Shown piece after piece: positions 35,688 to 45,040 of a stretch of DNA of 64,000 nt. Positions within the stretch are counted from its first letter, which is position 1. Every line of letters starts with the position of its first letter. Both the position numbers and the translations under genes were made by a program. The stretch comes from JBHENC01 sp046262295. GTDB taxonomy: Bacteria > Acidobacteriota > Blastocatellia > Pyrinomonadales > Pyrinomonadaceae. The stretch lies in NCBI GenBank assembly GCA_046262295.1, contig JBHENC010000003.1:1-64000 (forward strand). Reading direction: 5' to 3'. The notes beneath the pieces are model-generated. The model had not been told where the DNA came from. It did not search any database and saw only the letters and a list, made by a program, of their open reading frames with translations.

Positions 35688-36458
35688 GTGAAGATAGCAA
35701 CGTGGAATGTTAATTCCGTGCTAGCGCGCTTGCCGCTCGTCTTAAAGTGGCTTGAAGAGGCGCAGCCCGACGTGTTGTGCTTGCAGGAAACAAAGTGCGT
35801 TGACGCGAAATTTCCCGCGCGCGAGTTTGCCGAACTCGGCTATGCGGCGGAAATCTTCGGCCAACCGGCTTACAACGGAGTGGCGATTCTTGCGCGCGAC
35901 GAATGCAAAGATGTGCAGCGCGGTTTTCCCGGCGACGACGCGGGCGCGCAGTCGCGGCTCATCGCGGCTAATGTAAAAGGCGTGCGCATCGTGAATGTTT
36001 ATATTCCGAACGGCGCAAGCGTCGGCGCAGATAAGTATTATTTCAAGCTGCAATGGATGGCGCGCCTGCGCAGTTTCTTTGACGAGCATTACAACAGCAG
36101 CGCACAGGTCTTAATCTGCGGGGATTTCAACGTCGCGCCGGAAGACTTGGACGTACACGATCCGCAATTGTGGCGCGGGCGCATTCTGTGCAGCGAGCCT
36201 GAACGAACGGCGCTTGAACATATCAAAGGTTGGGGATTCACAGATGCTTTTCGTTTGCACATAAACGACGGCGGACATTTTTCATGGTGGGATTATCGTC
36301 AGGCATCGTTTCGCCGCAACGCTGGCTTGAGGATAGATCACATATGGGTTTCGGATGCGCTTGCCGCCCGTTCGACGAAGACATGGATTGACACGACGCC
36401 GCGCGGCTGGGAGCGTCCGTCGGATCACACGCCGGTCATCGCAGAGTTTTCAGATTAA
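35688..36458 (+). CDS. xthA: Exodeoxyribonuclease III
   Basis: 256 residues from GTG. Motifs of the ExoIII AP-endonuclease family are TWNVNSVLARL at the start, LCLQETKC with the metal Glu, VNVYIPNGASVG, ICGDFNVAPEDLDVHDP and the C-terminal RIDHIWVS and SDHTPVIAEF. It repairs abasic sites and blocked 3' ends. Normal length, transcribed separately from the M20 gene. Confidence 0.94.
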   Translation: MKIATWNVNSVLARLPLVLKWLEEAQPDVLCLQETKCVDAKFPAREFAELGYAAEIFGQPAYNGVAILARDECKDVQRGFPGDDAGAQSRLIAANVKGVRIVNVYIPNGASVGADKYYFKLQWMARLRSFFDEHYNSSAQVLICGDFNVAPEDLDVHDPQLWRGRILCSEPERTALEHIKGWGFTDAFRLHINDGGHFSWWDYRQASFRRNAGLRIDHIWVSDALAARSTKTWIDTTPRGWERPSDHTPVIAEFSD

Positions 36459-36535
36459 AAGTTGTGTCCGTTATTAACTACGCAGTTGATAAGCAAAGTC
36501 ATTTTCCATAGTATGCGGTTTTTCAGGGGGAAAGA

Positions 36536-37558
36536 ATGAGCAAGCAAAATAAAGACTCGATGATGATGCTGGCGGCGGGCGCGGGGGCGTTGATCGCGGC
36601 GCGGGCGGCTGTCAGAAAGTGGCGCGAGTATGATCTGCGCAGCAAGACTGTGTTGATTACTGGCGGCTCGCGCGGACTCGGACTTGTCATGGCGCGCGAG
36701 TTTGCGCGGGAAGGTGCGCGTGTCGCCATCTGCGCGCGCAATCCCACAGAGCTTGAACGGGCGCGTGTGGACTTGGCGAAACAGGGCGCGGATGCGCTCG
36801 TCGTGCCGTGCGATGTGACGGACAGAGCGCAGGTCAACGAATTGGTGAAGATTGTGCGCGGACGTTTTTCGCGTATAGATGTGCTCGTTAACAATGCCGG
36901 TGTGATACAAGTCGGGCCGATGGAAGCGATGACGCTGGAGGATTACGACGAAGCCTTGCGCACGCATTTCTGGGCGCCGCTTTACACGACGCTCGCCGTG
37001 CTTCCTGAAATGCGGAGGCGGCGCGCGGGACGCATCGTTAACATCTCTTCTATCGGCGGCAAAATCAGCGTGCCGCATCTGTTGCCGTACAGTGCCAGCA
37101 AGTTTGCGCTCGTCGGTTTGTCGGAAGGCTTGCGTGCGGAACTTGCCAGAGACAACATCTCCGTCACGACGGTGTGTCCCGGCCTGATGCGCACCGGCAG
37201 CCCGCGCAATGCTTTTTTCAAAGGACGGCATCGCGCCGAATATGCTTGGTTCAGCATTAGCGATGCGTTGCCCGTCACATCTATGAGCGCCGTTCGCGCG
37301 GCACGTCAGATTGTTTCAGCCTGCAAGCACGGCGATGCGGAAGTGATACTCTCCATTCAGGCAGAGCTGGCCGTGCGCTTTCACGGATTGTTTCCCGGCT
37401 TGACCGCAGACATTCTGGGATTGATTAATAAATTTTTGCCCGCACCCGGCGGCATCGGGAATCGTCGCGCGAAAGGCGTTGATAGTTATTCGCCCGCCTC
37501 GCCTTCTTGGTTGACGACGCTCAACGAAAAAGCCGCGCAAGCGAACAACGAAGCCTGA
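36536..37558 (+). CDS. Short-chain dehydrogenase/reductase
   Basis: 340 residues. A hydrophobic, Gly/Ala-rich N-terminal segment (about 9-25, MMMLAAGAGALIAARAAV) may anchor it in the membrane. The NAD(P) motif TGGSRGLGL lies near 40-48, then NNAGV, the Ser in NISSIGG and the YSASK catalytic pair near 184-188. The C-terminus is longer than in minimal SDRs. Substrate unknown. Confidence 0.88.
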   Translation: MSKQNKDSMMMLAAGAGALIAARAAVRKWREYDLRSKTVLITGGSRGLGLVMAREFAREGARVAICARNPTELERARVDLAKQGADALVVPCDVTDRAQVNELVKIVRGRFSRIDVLVNNAGVIQVGPMEAMTLEDYDEALRTHFWAPLYTTLAVLPEMRRRRAGRIVNISSIGGKISVPHLLPYSASKFALVGLSEGLRAELARDNISVTTVCPGLMRTGSPRNAFFKGRHRAEYAWFSISDALPVTSMSAVRAARQIVSACKHGDAEVILSIQAELAVRFHGLFPGLTADILGLINKFLPAPGGIGNRRAKGVDSYSPASPSWLTTLNEKAAQANNEA

Positions 37559-37610
37559 TTAGCTGCTTTCGGATAGCAGGTATTTTTTTCATGGGATGGA
37601 GACTGAAGTT

Positions 37611-38381
37611 ATGAGCGGAGTCCAAAAGTGGCCGGACGTGTTATGGATCGTGCGGCACGGTGAGAGCGCGGGCAACGTCGCGCGCGATGCGGCGGAAGCG
37701 GCCGGAATCTCTTTGATTGATATTGCCACGCGCGATGTGGACGTGCCGCTTTCGGCGCTCGGCGAAAGGCAGGCTGCCGCGCTCGGACGCTGGTTTGCGA
37801 CGATGCCCGATGAAGCGAAGCCGAACATCTTGCTTACATCGCCTTACATACGCGCGCGTAAAACAGCGGAGTTGACGCTTGCCAGCGCGGGCATTGAGGT
37901 TGACGATATCTCATTCGTGGTTGACGAGCGATTGCGCGAAAAAGAGTTCGGGATTCTGGATCGCCTGACGAAGTTCGGCATTGTCGAGCAGCATCCGGAT
38001 CAGGCGGAATTCCGGCGTCTTCTGGGCAAGTTCTATCATCGCCCGCCGGGTGGCGAAAGCTGGTGCGACGTGATCCTGCGGCTGCGCAGTTTGATAGACA
38101 CTTTGACGCGCGATTATCACGGCGAGCGTGTGCTGATCGTCTGCCATTCAGTCGTTGTGTTTTGCTTGCGCTACCTGTTGGAGCGGATGACCGAAGATCA
38201 AATCCTGGCGATTGACCGCGAGCAGGATGTCGCCAACTGCTCCGTTACGTCATACGAGTTCGATCCGACGAAAGGGCGACGCGGAAAGCTCACCCTGAAA
38301 CTCTTTAACTTTGTCGCGCCGCTTGAAGAAGCGGGCGAAGAGGTCACAACGAAACCGGATGTCCCCGTCGCCCCGAAATAA
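37611..38381 (+). CDS. Histidine phosphatase family protein
   Basis: About 256 residues from the ATG at 37611, which has GGAG nine bases upstream; ATG at 37596 is also in frame. The RHG signature WIVRHGESAGN (phospho-acceptor His) is near the start, the TSPYIRARKTAE Arg follows, and the second catalytic His is in VLIVCHSVVVFCLRYLLE. It resembles phosphoglycerate mutase-like phosphatases with unknown substrates. It overlaps the next gene by 23 bases if that gene starts at 38359. Confidence 0.88.
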   Translation: MSGVQKWPDVLWIVRHGESAGNVARDAAEAAGISLIDIATRDVDVPLSALGERQAAALGRWFATMPDEAKPNILLTSPYIRARKTAELTLASAGIEVDDISFVVDERLREKEFGILDRLTKFGIVEQHPDQAEFRRLLGKFYHRPPGGESWCDVILRLRSLIDTLTRDYHGERVLIVCHSVVVFCLRYLLERMTEDQILAIDREQDVANCSVTSYEFDPTKGRRGKLTLKLFNFVAPLEEAGEEVTTKPDVPVAPK

Positions 38382-39366
38382 AACGCCGCGTAAACCGAAC
38401 GCCAAGACCAACGCGCGAACGCCAGCCAGCAGCGCGACAAGCAACGGCAGCAAGACGCAAGCGCCAAGCGTTCGCGCCATTGTTTTAACTCCCGCTCTGT
38501 TGCGTCGCTGGCCTTTGCCGCAGCCGAATGAAGGCGGCGATAAGGAAGAGCGCGGGCGCGTGCTTGTCGTCGGCGGCGCGACGGAGATGCCGGGCGCGAT
38601 TATACTTGCCGCCACCGCCGCGCTTCGCGCCGGTGCGGGGAAGTTACAGATCGCCACGTGTCGTAGCATCGCGCAGTTAATCGCCGCCGCCGTGCCCGAA
38701 GCGCGCGTCTTCTCGCTGCCTGAAACCAAAACGGGCGACATCGCCGTGAGCGCCGCCGCTCAAATAATTGAACACGCTAACCGCGTGCAGGCGGTTCTCT
38801 TCGGCCCCGGTATGGTTGATGAAGTTGCCATTACAAAATTGATGCGCGCTGTTCTGCCACGACTCGAATATCCGACGGTGATACTGGATGCGGCGGCGCT
38901 CACCTGCGCGAAAGAGAATGAAAAGCTTTTGCATAAGCTCAACGGCAAGATCGTGCTGACGCCGCACGCGGGCGAGATGGCGAATCTCACCGGACTCGAT
39001 AAAGAGTTGATCGCAAACGAGCCGCTGGCGACGGTGCGGCGCACGGCTTCCGCTCTGCGCGCCGTCATCGCCCTCAAAGGTGCGGAAACATTTATCGCCA
39101 TGCACGGACAGCACAAGGCTTATTGCAATCGCACGGGAAACGTCGGCCTCGCAACTTCCGGTTCCGGCGACACGCTTTCCGGTATCATCACTGGACTCGC
39201 CGCGCGCGGAGCCGCTCCTTTGCAGGCCGCCGCGTGGGGCGTCTACCTGCACGGGCGCGCTGGCGATAAGCTGGCAAAAAGTATGGGACAACTTGGTTTT
39301 CTGGCGCGTGAGCTTCTCAGCGAAATCCCCGCACTCATGGCGGAATTTGATAAACGAAAAAAATGA
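38359..39366 (+). CDS. nnrD: ADP/ATP-dependent NAD(P)H-hydrate dehydratase
   Basis: About 335 residues from ATG 38359 (a GTG-like earlier start at 38311 would overlap the phosphatase by 71 bases). After a Lys/Thr/Asn-rich leader of some 40 residues comes the ribokinase-like YjeF C-terminal domain: GRVLVVGGATEMPGAIILAATAALRAGAGK, VLFGPGM, KIVLTPHAGEMANLTG and GNVGLATSGSGDTLSGIITGL with the catalytic Asp. It repairs hydrated NADH and NADPH. The epimerase half (YjeF N) is absent, so it is a split enzyme. Confidence 0.9.
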   Translation: MSPSPRNKTPRKPNAKTNARTPASSATSNGSKTQAPSVRAIVLTPALLRRWPLPQPNEGGDKEERGRVLVVGGATEMPGAIILAATAALRAGAGKLQIATCRSIAQLIAAAVPEARVFSLPETKTGDIAVSAAAQIIEHANRVQAVLFGPGMVDEVAITKLMRAVLPRLEYPTVILDAAALTCAKENEKLLHKLNGKIVLTPHAGEMANLTGLDKELIANEPLATVRRTASALRAVIALKGAETFIAMHGQHKAYCNRTGNVGLATSGSGDTLSGIITGLAARGAAPLQAAAWGVYLHGRAGDKLAKSMGQLGFLARELLSEIPALMAEFDKRKK

Positions 39367-40046
39367 GCAACTATTCTTTCCCCGAACCGAAATATATTTC
39401 ACATCAGCTCGCGCGTCTTTCTCCAGAAGATCAAAAGTCGCGCGCCGAATCCTTTTATCAGTTGATGCAACGTCGCCGCACCGTGCGCGACTTTTCGCCC
39501 GAACCCGTGCCGTTCAATCTCATAGAGCGCGCCATCGCCACTGCTGCGACCGCGCCCTCCGGCGCAAATATGCAGCCCTGGCGCTTCATCGTCGTGCAGG
39601 ATGCGGAGATCAAGAAACAGATTCGAGAAGCCGCCGAAATCGAAGAACGCTTGAGCTACGACGGGCGTATGCCTGAACGCTGGCTGCGTCGCCTTGCGCT
39701 GCTCGGCACGGATTGGCACAAGCCCTTCCTCGAAATCGCGCCCTACCTGATCGTAGTCTTTCGTGTTGATTATGAATTCGACGAAGCGACGAACGAACGC
39801 GAACCGACTTATTACGCTTCGGAGTCGGTCGGCATCGCCGTCGGGTTGCTGCTGGCGGCACTGCACAACGCCGGTCTCGCCACGCTGACGCACACGCCAA
39901 GCCCGATGCGTTTCTTAAGCGAGATACTCAAACGCCCGAAGAGCGAGAGGCCGTTCGTGTTAGTCCCTGTCGGCTATCCGGCGGAAAAAGTGCAAGTGCC
40001 GGACATTCAACGCAAACCGCTCGATGCCGTGATGGAACTGATTTGA
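39363..40046 (+). CDS. Flavin reductase of the iodotyrosine deiodinase-like nitroreductase group
   Basis: 227 residues. The nitroreductase fold is seen as RRRTVRDFSPEPVP, ATAPSGANMQPWRFIVVQ and ESVGIAVGLLLAALHNAGLATLTHTPSPMRFLSEIL. The THTPSPM segment and LKRPKSERPFVL match the deiodinase-like branch (FMN-dependent reductive dehalogenases). The substrate is unknown. It overlaps nnrD by 4 bases. Confidence 0.8.
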   Translation: MSNYSFPEPKYISHQLARLSPEDQKSRAESFYQLMQRRRTVRDFSPEPVPFNLIERAIATAATAPSGANMQPWRFIVVQDAEIKKQIREAAEIEERLSYDGRMPERWLRRLALLGTDWHKPFLEIAPYLIVVFRVDYEFDEATNEREPTYYASESVGIAVGLLLAALHNAGLATLTHTPSPMRFLSEILKRPKSERPFVLVPVGYPAEKVQVPDIQRKPLDAVMELI

Positions 40047-40274
40047 GAACTGGCGCGCCGCTCTGCCCCGCATCGCTTCAAGTCCCTGAAAATCCGGCAA
40101 CCTACGAGAGAAAACTCCACTCTCCAGCTGTTCCCACGCGCTTTTCGCTGGTGGAATCCGGGCAGCCGATCCACGCCTGCTTTAATCAACACGTCGCATA
40201 ATCACGACATTCTCACATTCCATTCTTTTCTAAGGTATTGTCAAAATTATACCAAAGCTACCTTGCAAAAAAAC

Positions 40275-40568
40275 TTGCATTCGTAAAAAATCGTGTTATA
40301 GTGCGTGTCCTCACGAGTAGGAGAGGCTTTTTAGAGATACACCCGACTCTTACTTATCGGTCGAAGTTCTTGCCTAGCTTTTTAGTAGACACAATGTCAC
40401 CCGGCACATCGGCGGATGCCCGTGAAAGAGTTTTACACCGCGTAATCCTTTTTTACGTTTAAGCGAGTGAATTTGCAGTGATGCCGGATGATCCCCCGCA
40501 GGGGAGAATGCTGTCCCGATAGCGTTCGCCTTTGCTCATCTGTCAGTCTTGACTTTGTTGGAGGACGT
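40275..40568 (+). promoter_or_regulatory. Promoter and long leader of the secreted protease gene
   Basis: TTGCAT (40275-40280) and TATAGT (40297-40302) are 16 bases apart and could be the promoter. The leader would then be about 260 bases, with a small hairpin (CCCCGCAGGGG near 40495-40505) and GGAGG at 40560-40564 just before the ATG. I do not recognise a known riboswitch in it. The wider gap from 40047 holds no gene. Confidence 0.4.
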
Positions 40569-41798
40569 ATGAAAAAACTTTTCACGTTGTTTGCTTCAGT
40601 AGCTTTAGCGGTTGCCGCGCTTGCACCGGCCGCGATTCACGGCCGGAATCAGGAACAGACGCTTAAAAGAAATCAAGAACCCACATCGAAACTCGTCAGT
40701 AAAGGACGCGAGGCGATTCCCGACCAATATATCGTTGTGTTTAATGATTGGGCGACCGGCCCCGTCGGAGCCGCTTCTGTTGCCCACGAACTCGCAGACT
40801 ACATGGCTTCCGTTTACGGCGGCAAGATCAAGCATAAGTATAAACACGCGCTCAACGGCTTTGCGGCCAATATGACAAAGGAACAGGCGCTTGCCCTTAG
40901 CCAAGACCCGCGTGTGGCCTATGTGGAAGAAGACGGCGTAATGCACGCGGACACAACGCAGTATTCAGCAACGTGGGGCATTGACCGCATTGATCAGCGT
41001 GATCTCCCGCTCTCCGGCTCCTACACCTACACAACTACTGCTTCCGCCGTCCGTGCCTACGTCATTGATACGGGCATTGACACCGGCCACGCAGAATTTG
41101 AGGGGCGCGCCTCAAACGTCTATGATGCTTTCGGCGGCAGCGGAAATGACTGTAATGGACATGGCACACACGTTTCGGGCACCATCGGCGGCAAGACTTA
41201 CGGCGTAGCCAAACAGGTCAAACCGCGTGGCGTGCGTGTGCTCGATTGTAATGGCTCCGGCGCAACCTCCGGCATCATCGCCGGCGTTGACTGGGTAACG
41301 ACTAATCATATCAGTCCGGCGGTCGCCAATATGTCATTGGGCGGCGGCGCTAGTTCCTCGCTCGACACTTCGGTTAAGAATCTCTCCAACTCCGGGGTCT
41401 TTCTGGCGGTCGCGGCGGGCAACAGCAACGCGGATGCGTGCAATTCTTCGCCTTCGCGCGCAGCCTATGGGACAGCCATCGCAGGCGTTGCGGCCTCTGA
41501 CCGCAACGACTACAAAGCTTCTTTCTCCAATTACGGTACGTGCGTTGATCTCTACGGCCCCGGCGTCAATATCACCTCCGCATGGATCGGCGGCGGCACG
41601 ACGGAGACGAACACCATCAGCGGCACTTCGATGGCCTCACCGCACGTAGCGGGCGTCGGCGCGCTCTACAAAGGCGCTTTCGGCGATGCTTCCAGTTCTA
41701 CCGTGCATAGTTGGATTATTAACAATTCTACCACCGGCCGCATCCTGAATAATCCGAGTGGCACGCCGAACCGTCTCGTTTACAAGAGCACACTCTAA
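40569..41798 (+). CDS. Secreted subtilisin-like serine protease (S8)
   Basis: 409 residues from the ATG at 40569, supported by GGAGG six bases upstream and a clear signal peptide (MKKLFTLFASVALAVAALAPAAIHG). An I9 inhibitor propeptide follows (about 45-120, PDQYIVVFNDWATG to VAYVEEDGVM). The catalytic triad is complete: Asp in AYVIDTGID, His in GHGTHVSGTIGG and Ser in SGTSMASPHVAGVGALY. Exported, calcium-type proteinase K-like; likely used to digest external protein. It is a single gene with its own leader. Confidence 0.94.
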   Translation: MKKLFTLFASVALAVAALAPAAIHGRNQEQTLKRNQEPTSKLVSKGREAIPDQYIVVFNDWATGPVGAASVAHELADYMASVYGGKIKHKYKHALNGFAANMTKEQALALSQDPRVAYVEEDGVMHADTTQYSATWGIDRIDQRDLPLSGSYTYTTTASAVRAYVIDTGIDTGHAEFEGRASNVYDAFGGSGNDCNGHGTHVSGTIGGKTYGVAKQVKPRGVRVLDCNGSGATSGIIAGVDWVTTNHISPAVANMSLGGGASSSLDTSVKNLSNSGVFLAVAAGNSNADACNSSPSRAAYGTAIAGVAASDRNDYKASFSNYGTCVDLYGPGVNITSAWIGGGTTETNTISGTSMASPHVAGVGALYKGAFGDASSSTVHSWIINNSTTGRILNNPSGTPNRLVYKSTL

Positions 41799-42247
41799 CC
41801 GCTTTAAGCCTTCACGCGACTGATTAGGGGCTGGGGAACTTGATAATTCCTCGGCTCCGTCAATCACAATCCCGACAGCCTGAAGCGTCACGCCGAAGGC
41901 AACCCACGCATCGCCCGCAAGAAATGCCATACGGCAACTTGCGGGCGATGCGCGCGTGAAAATGCTTGCTTTGAGGTGGCTGAAGAGTTACTCGGCACCG
42001 ATTGTTTGCCCCCTCGCCGAGCAGCTCGATCTTCCGATGTGTAATCTTATGCACACAAAACCCGCACCGCACGTGGAACAATTCATAGCCACCCGACTTG
42101 AGCGCAAGGTTTCATTTTAAGTGTAGCGACAAAGACCATCACTGCCGTAGCCGCCTAGAGCACACAGGAAATATCGAATTCATGTGCGCTCTCGGCATTT
42201 TCTGCGGTGAATAATTAAGTCAACCCTAGGCTCAATTGAACGGCTCC

Positions 42248-42564
42248 CTAGAGTTGCGATATTATGCTTTGCAACAAATTCAGCAGCGCTCGCTCCATGT
42301 CGTTTGGCGAAGGGGCGGCTGGTGTCTGCGTATTGCTTGCCGTCGCAGGCTGCGTTTGAGTCGTTGGGGTAAGCGGTAGCGGCGTATCGCCCGTGATCGG
42401 GACGCCGAAGTTCTGCTGCGAAGCGGAATTTTGTCCGGTTGGATCGGCAGCGTAAGGCAAATTGATGGTGCGCAGGAATTAGCGAAAGACCTGATCGGCG
42501 AAAGCCGCGCGATTTTCGAGGAGTTGCACGAAACGTAGAAAGCGTCGGAGGGCACACGTCGAAC
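42248..42564 (-). pseudogene. Decayed gene remnant with an internal stop
   Basis: On the minus strand one frame reads LRRFLRFVQLLENRAAFADQVFR, then a TAA stop (42481-42479), then FLRTINLPYAADPTGQNSASQ and a Thr/Pro-rich stretch ending MERALLNLLQSIISQL. The two halves read as one protein broken by a nonsense mutation. I do not recognise the family. The rest of the 41.8-42.7 kb gap shows no gene. Confidence 0.4.
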
Positions 42565-42721
42565 TGTCGGTCTGTTATTGGCGTGAAGTCGCCTTCGACG
42601 AAGCTCGTGCCACGTTGCGAGATGCGTTGAGCCGTCTTGAGCATCGTTTAAGGCGTTACACTCTTCTATCCATCATATATAAGCGATTACCTTTGTCATC
42701 CGCTTATATAACTCTGCATTA

Positions 42722-43903
42722 TCATCGCGCCGCAAGGTGTGTTTCCAGAAAACCGAGCATGACGGGCTGGGCGAGTTGCGAACCCCAGCCGTTGAAGTTG
42801 TAATCGAAGCCGTGTTGCGCATACGGAATGAAAATCGTCCGGTGTGGAACGCGGGCATCACTTAGTCTTTGCGCAAGTAACGTCATATTCTCATCGCGCA
42901 CGAGTTGATCCTGCCCGCCGTGAAACAGCAGCGTCGGCGGCGTTTGCGAACGGACGCGCGCGACGGGCGACGCTGCCGCGTATGCTTCCGCCGCTTGTTG
43001 CGGATCGCCGCCGAGGAAACTGCGCAGCGTGGCGGGGCCGTCAATCACGCGCTGGTTGGCCGGATGATCGTAAGCCCACACGAGATCGGTCGGAGCATAA
43101 ACCGCGATTACAGCGCGCACGCTCGTCTCCGTCGTCTTCGTCACGGCGCAGGATGACGGCAATCTCGCATCGTCATCGGGAGCGTAAGCGGCGAGCAGCG
43201 CGAGTTGACCACCGGCGGAGCGTCCCATCAACGCGATGCGTTCGGGATCAATGCCATACTGTGCCGCGTTGCTTTTAATCCAGCCAATCGCGCACTTCAC
43301 ATCACCCGTCGCCGTTCGCCAGTTCGGTTGCGGCGCGAGCCTGTAATCAACATCGAACACGGCGTAGCCGTGCGCCGCCAGCCATTTGTCCCACTGCGGA
43401 AAATCGCTGCGCTCGCCGCCGCTCCACGAGCCGCCATGCACCACGACAACCGCCGGACGCGACGATGTCGCTTTATCTTTTGGCAGCCACGCATCCAGCT
43501 TCAGCGTTTGCCCGGCAACCGTCGCATAGGTGATTGTCTGCGGAACTATATCGGCAGCAGCTTCGCTTGAACCGAACACGTATCGCGGCAGCGACAACTG
43601 AACGCCATTCGCACGCGCCACACGCCACGCTTGAATTAAAGGAATCAATGCCAACACGCCTGCCAGAATTCCCAAAACAAGCGCAACGCTCGCCATCCAA
43701 CGGCTGCCAAATGCAAACGCCAGAAGGCTCAACCCTGCGCCAATCAATCCAAGCGAGCCAAGCCACAAACTCCACTCGCTCGCCGCCACCGCCACCAACC
43801 ACACTAGAGTCGCCGGAGCAGGCACGACAATCCACACCGTAGCAAACGCCGCCGCCATGCTACACAATATTGCGAGCGTGATGATAAATGGATGCTTAGA
43901 CAC
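42722..43903 (-). CDS. Alpha/beta hydrolase with membrane N-terminus
   Basis: 393 residues. About four transmembrane helices lie in residues 8-110. A BD-FAE/carboxylesterase-like hydrolase domain follows, with the oxyanion VVVHGGSWSGGE, the nucleophile GRSAGGQLALLAAY, Asp in LLFHGGQDQLV and His in PYAQHGFDYNFNGWG. It probably cleaves esters with the active site facing the periplasm, but the topology is inferred. The start is probably a GTG. The family uses these enzymes for acetyl or aryl esters. Confidence 0.85.
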   Translation of the reverse strand: MSKHPFIITLAILCSMAAAFATVWIVVPAPATLVWLVAVAASEWSLWLGSLGLIGAGLSLLAFAFGSRWMASVALVLGILAGVLALIPLIQAWRVARANGVQLSLPRYVFGSSEAAADIVPQTITYATVAGQTLKLDAWLPKDKATSSRPAVVVVHGGSWSGGERSDFPQWDKWLAAHGYAVFDVDYRLAPQPNWRTATGDVKCAIGWIKSNAAQYGIDPERIALMGRSAGGQLALLAAYAPDDDARLPSSCAVTKTTETSVRAVIAVYAPTDLVWAYDHPANQRVIDGPATLRSFLGGDPQQAAEAYAAASPVARVRSQTPPTLLFHGGQDQLVRDENMTLLAQRLSDARVPHRTIFIPYAQHGFDYNFNGWGSQLAQPVMLGFLETHLAAR

Positions 43904-43969
43904 TTTTCGTTCCCGGAAAATTAGAAAAGGTGCGGACTTGTTGGTAGGTGAGCGCGTAGTTCGGGCGTT

Positions 43970-44188
43970 TCAAAGTCTCGCCCATTCGTCTTTTTCGATT
44001 CCGCCCTGCCGCAAAATTCTGTTAAGGAGTTCCTTCCCTATGTCGCCTTGGTGTGGATTCGGAATCCGCAATGTTGTGCTGCCCTTGAGCATAAACTGAT
44101 GCTTGCCGCCCGAGTAGGGGCCATCGAAGCCTAGCTGTTTTAGATAGCGTATTAAGTCCTTGCGCTTGACCGGGCCGGGAGGAGGCAT
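43970..44188 (-). CDS. hicA: HicA-family mRNA interferase toxin
   Basis: 72 residues. The dsRBD-like HicA fold is recognised by KRKDLIRYLKQLGFDGPYSGGKHQFMLKG, with the catalytic His of GGKHQFM, and by IPNPHQGDIGKELLNRILRQGGI. It cleaves mRNA when freed of HicB. Its ATG overlaps the hicB stop (TGATG), so antitoxin is translated first. Confidence 0.9.
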   Translation of the reverse strand: MPPPGPVKRKDLIRYLKQLGFDGPYSGGKHQFMLKGSTTLRIPNPHQGDIGKELLNRILRQGGIEKDEWARL

Positions 44189-44430
44189 CAGGCGACTTCC
44201 CTGATTTTTAATTCCACCCCTTCAATGATAGGCAATGAAAGATTTTTGGAGACACGAAACAGAATCCATTCCTCTAAAACTTCTTCCAACTCTTCACGAC
44301 AGGCTTCGAGAGTGCCCGCGTTGGCATAGACGCCCTCGAAGCCGGGGATGTCTCCATAGAAAGTATTATCGTCCGGCAGGATTTCGTACTTTGCCCGGCG
44401 CATAGCCGCGCGAATATAGTTCAATAGCAT
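44188..44430 (-). CDS. hicB: HicB-family antitoxin
   Basis: 80 residues of the degraded-RNase-H HicB fold: YEILPDDNTFYGDIPGFEGVYANAGTLEACREELEEVLEEWILFRV. It lacks the C-terminal DNA-binding extension of longer HicB proteins, so promoter repression may be weak. It is encoded directly before hicA and one-base overlapped with it. Confidence 0.9.
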   Translation of the reverse strand: MLLNYIRAAMRRAKYEILPDDNTFYGDIPGFEGVYANAGTLEACREELEEVLEEWILFRVSKNLSLPIIEGVELKIREVA

Positions 44431-44496
44431 CTCGTTTCTCTTTATTTCGCGTTTGATGATGTGCGCCGCTTCACCGGCTCGCTTCGTCGCTTGGCC

Positions 44497-45036
44497 TTAC
44501 TCTTCCTGATTGCGAGCGCGCTTGACGTTTGGCGCGCTATCAGCGGAAATATTCCACGCTCCTTCTGCGTTATTTCGTAGGTCGTTATCTTCGATAATGC
44601 CCGCCCCACCTTTGTAAATCAAAACGGCTTGATAGCTGTTCCGGTTGATACGATTGTTGCGCAATGTTGGATTGCCGCCTATTTTGATTACTACGCCGAT
44701 ACTACCGTTACGGAAAATCTCGTTGTCCTCTAAAGTCCCCTGACTATTAAGTTGGGTGTCAATAATGGGAATCAGAAACGTCACCGCGTCAATCGAATCT
44801 ACGATGCGTTCCTTCCAATGCTGTCCCCACAGAATATCGTTGCGATCCTGAAAGATAGAAAAGCTCTCTCCGGTCTGCATCTGCACTTCGCCGCTGAGAC
44901 GTTCACGAAACTCCGTCAAGCGCCCGTTCTCATGCTGGTCATCGAAGCGCACATAGCTCATAAAAGCTATCGGCGGTGGGCGGTTTTGCTCATAGTTCAA
45001 TCCATGTGGTGAAGGTGTAAGCTTTGCGAGTCGCAA
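44497..45036 (-). CDS. TIR-domain protein joined to beta-helix repeats, probably an internal-deletion form
   Basis: Up to 179 residues. The first 100 carry the front half of a TIR domain: PPIAFMSYVRFDDQHENGRL, FSIFQDRNDILWGQHWKERI and VTFLIPIID. The expected second half is missing, and the frame passes directly into right-handed beta-helix coils (LEDNEIFRNGSIGVVIKIGG, NPTLRNNRINRNSYQAVLIY, GIIEDNDLRNNAEGAWNIS). The start is unclear: TTG 45036, TTG 45000 or ATG 44961. Full TIR domains often make signals or degrade NAD; this shortened one may be inactive. It follows the preA stop by 4 bases, as cargo does elsewhere in this cluster. Confidence 0.7.
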   Translation of the reverse strand: MRLAKLTPSPHGLNYEQNRPPPIAFMSYVRFDDQHENGRLTEFRERLSGEVQMQTGESFSIFQDRNDILWGQHWKERIVDSIDAVTFLIPIIDTQLNSQGTLEDNEIFRNGSIGVVIKIGGNPTLRNNRINRNSYQAVLIYKGGAGIIEDNDLRNNAEGAWNISADSAPNVKRARNQEE

Positions 45037-45040
45037 ACGA

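Noticed and set aside
40303..40568. Riboswitch in the leader of the secreted protease
   Set aside because: There is a small hairpin, but I could not match any known riboswitch core.
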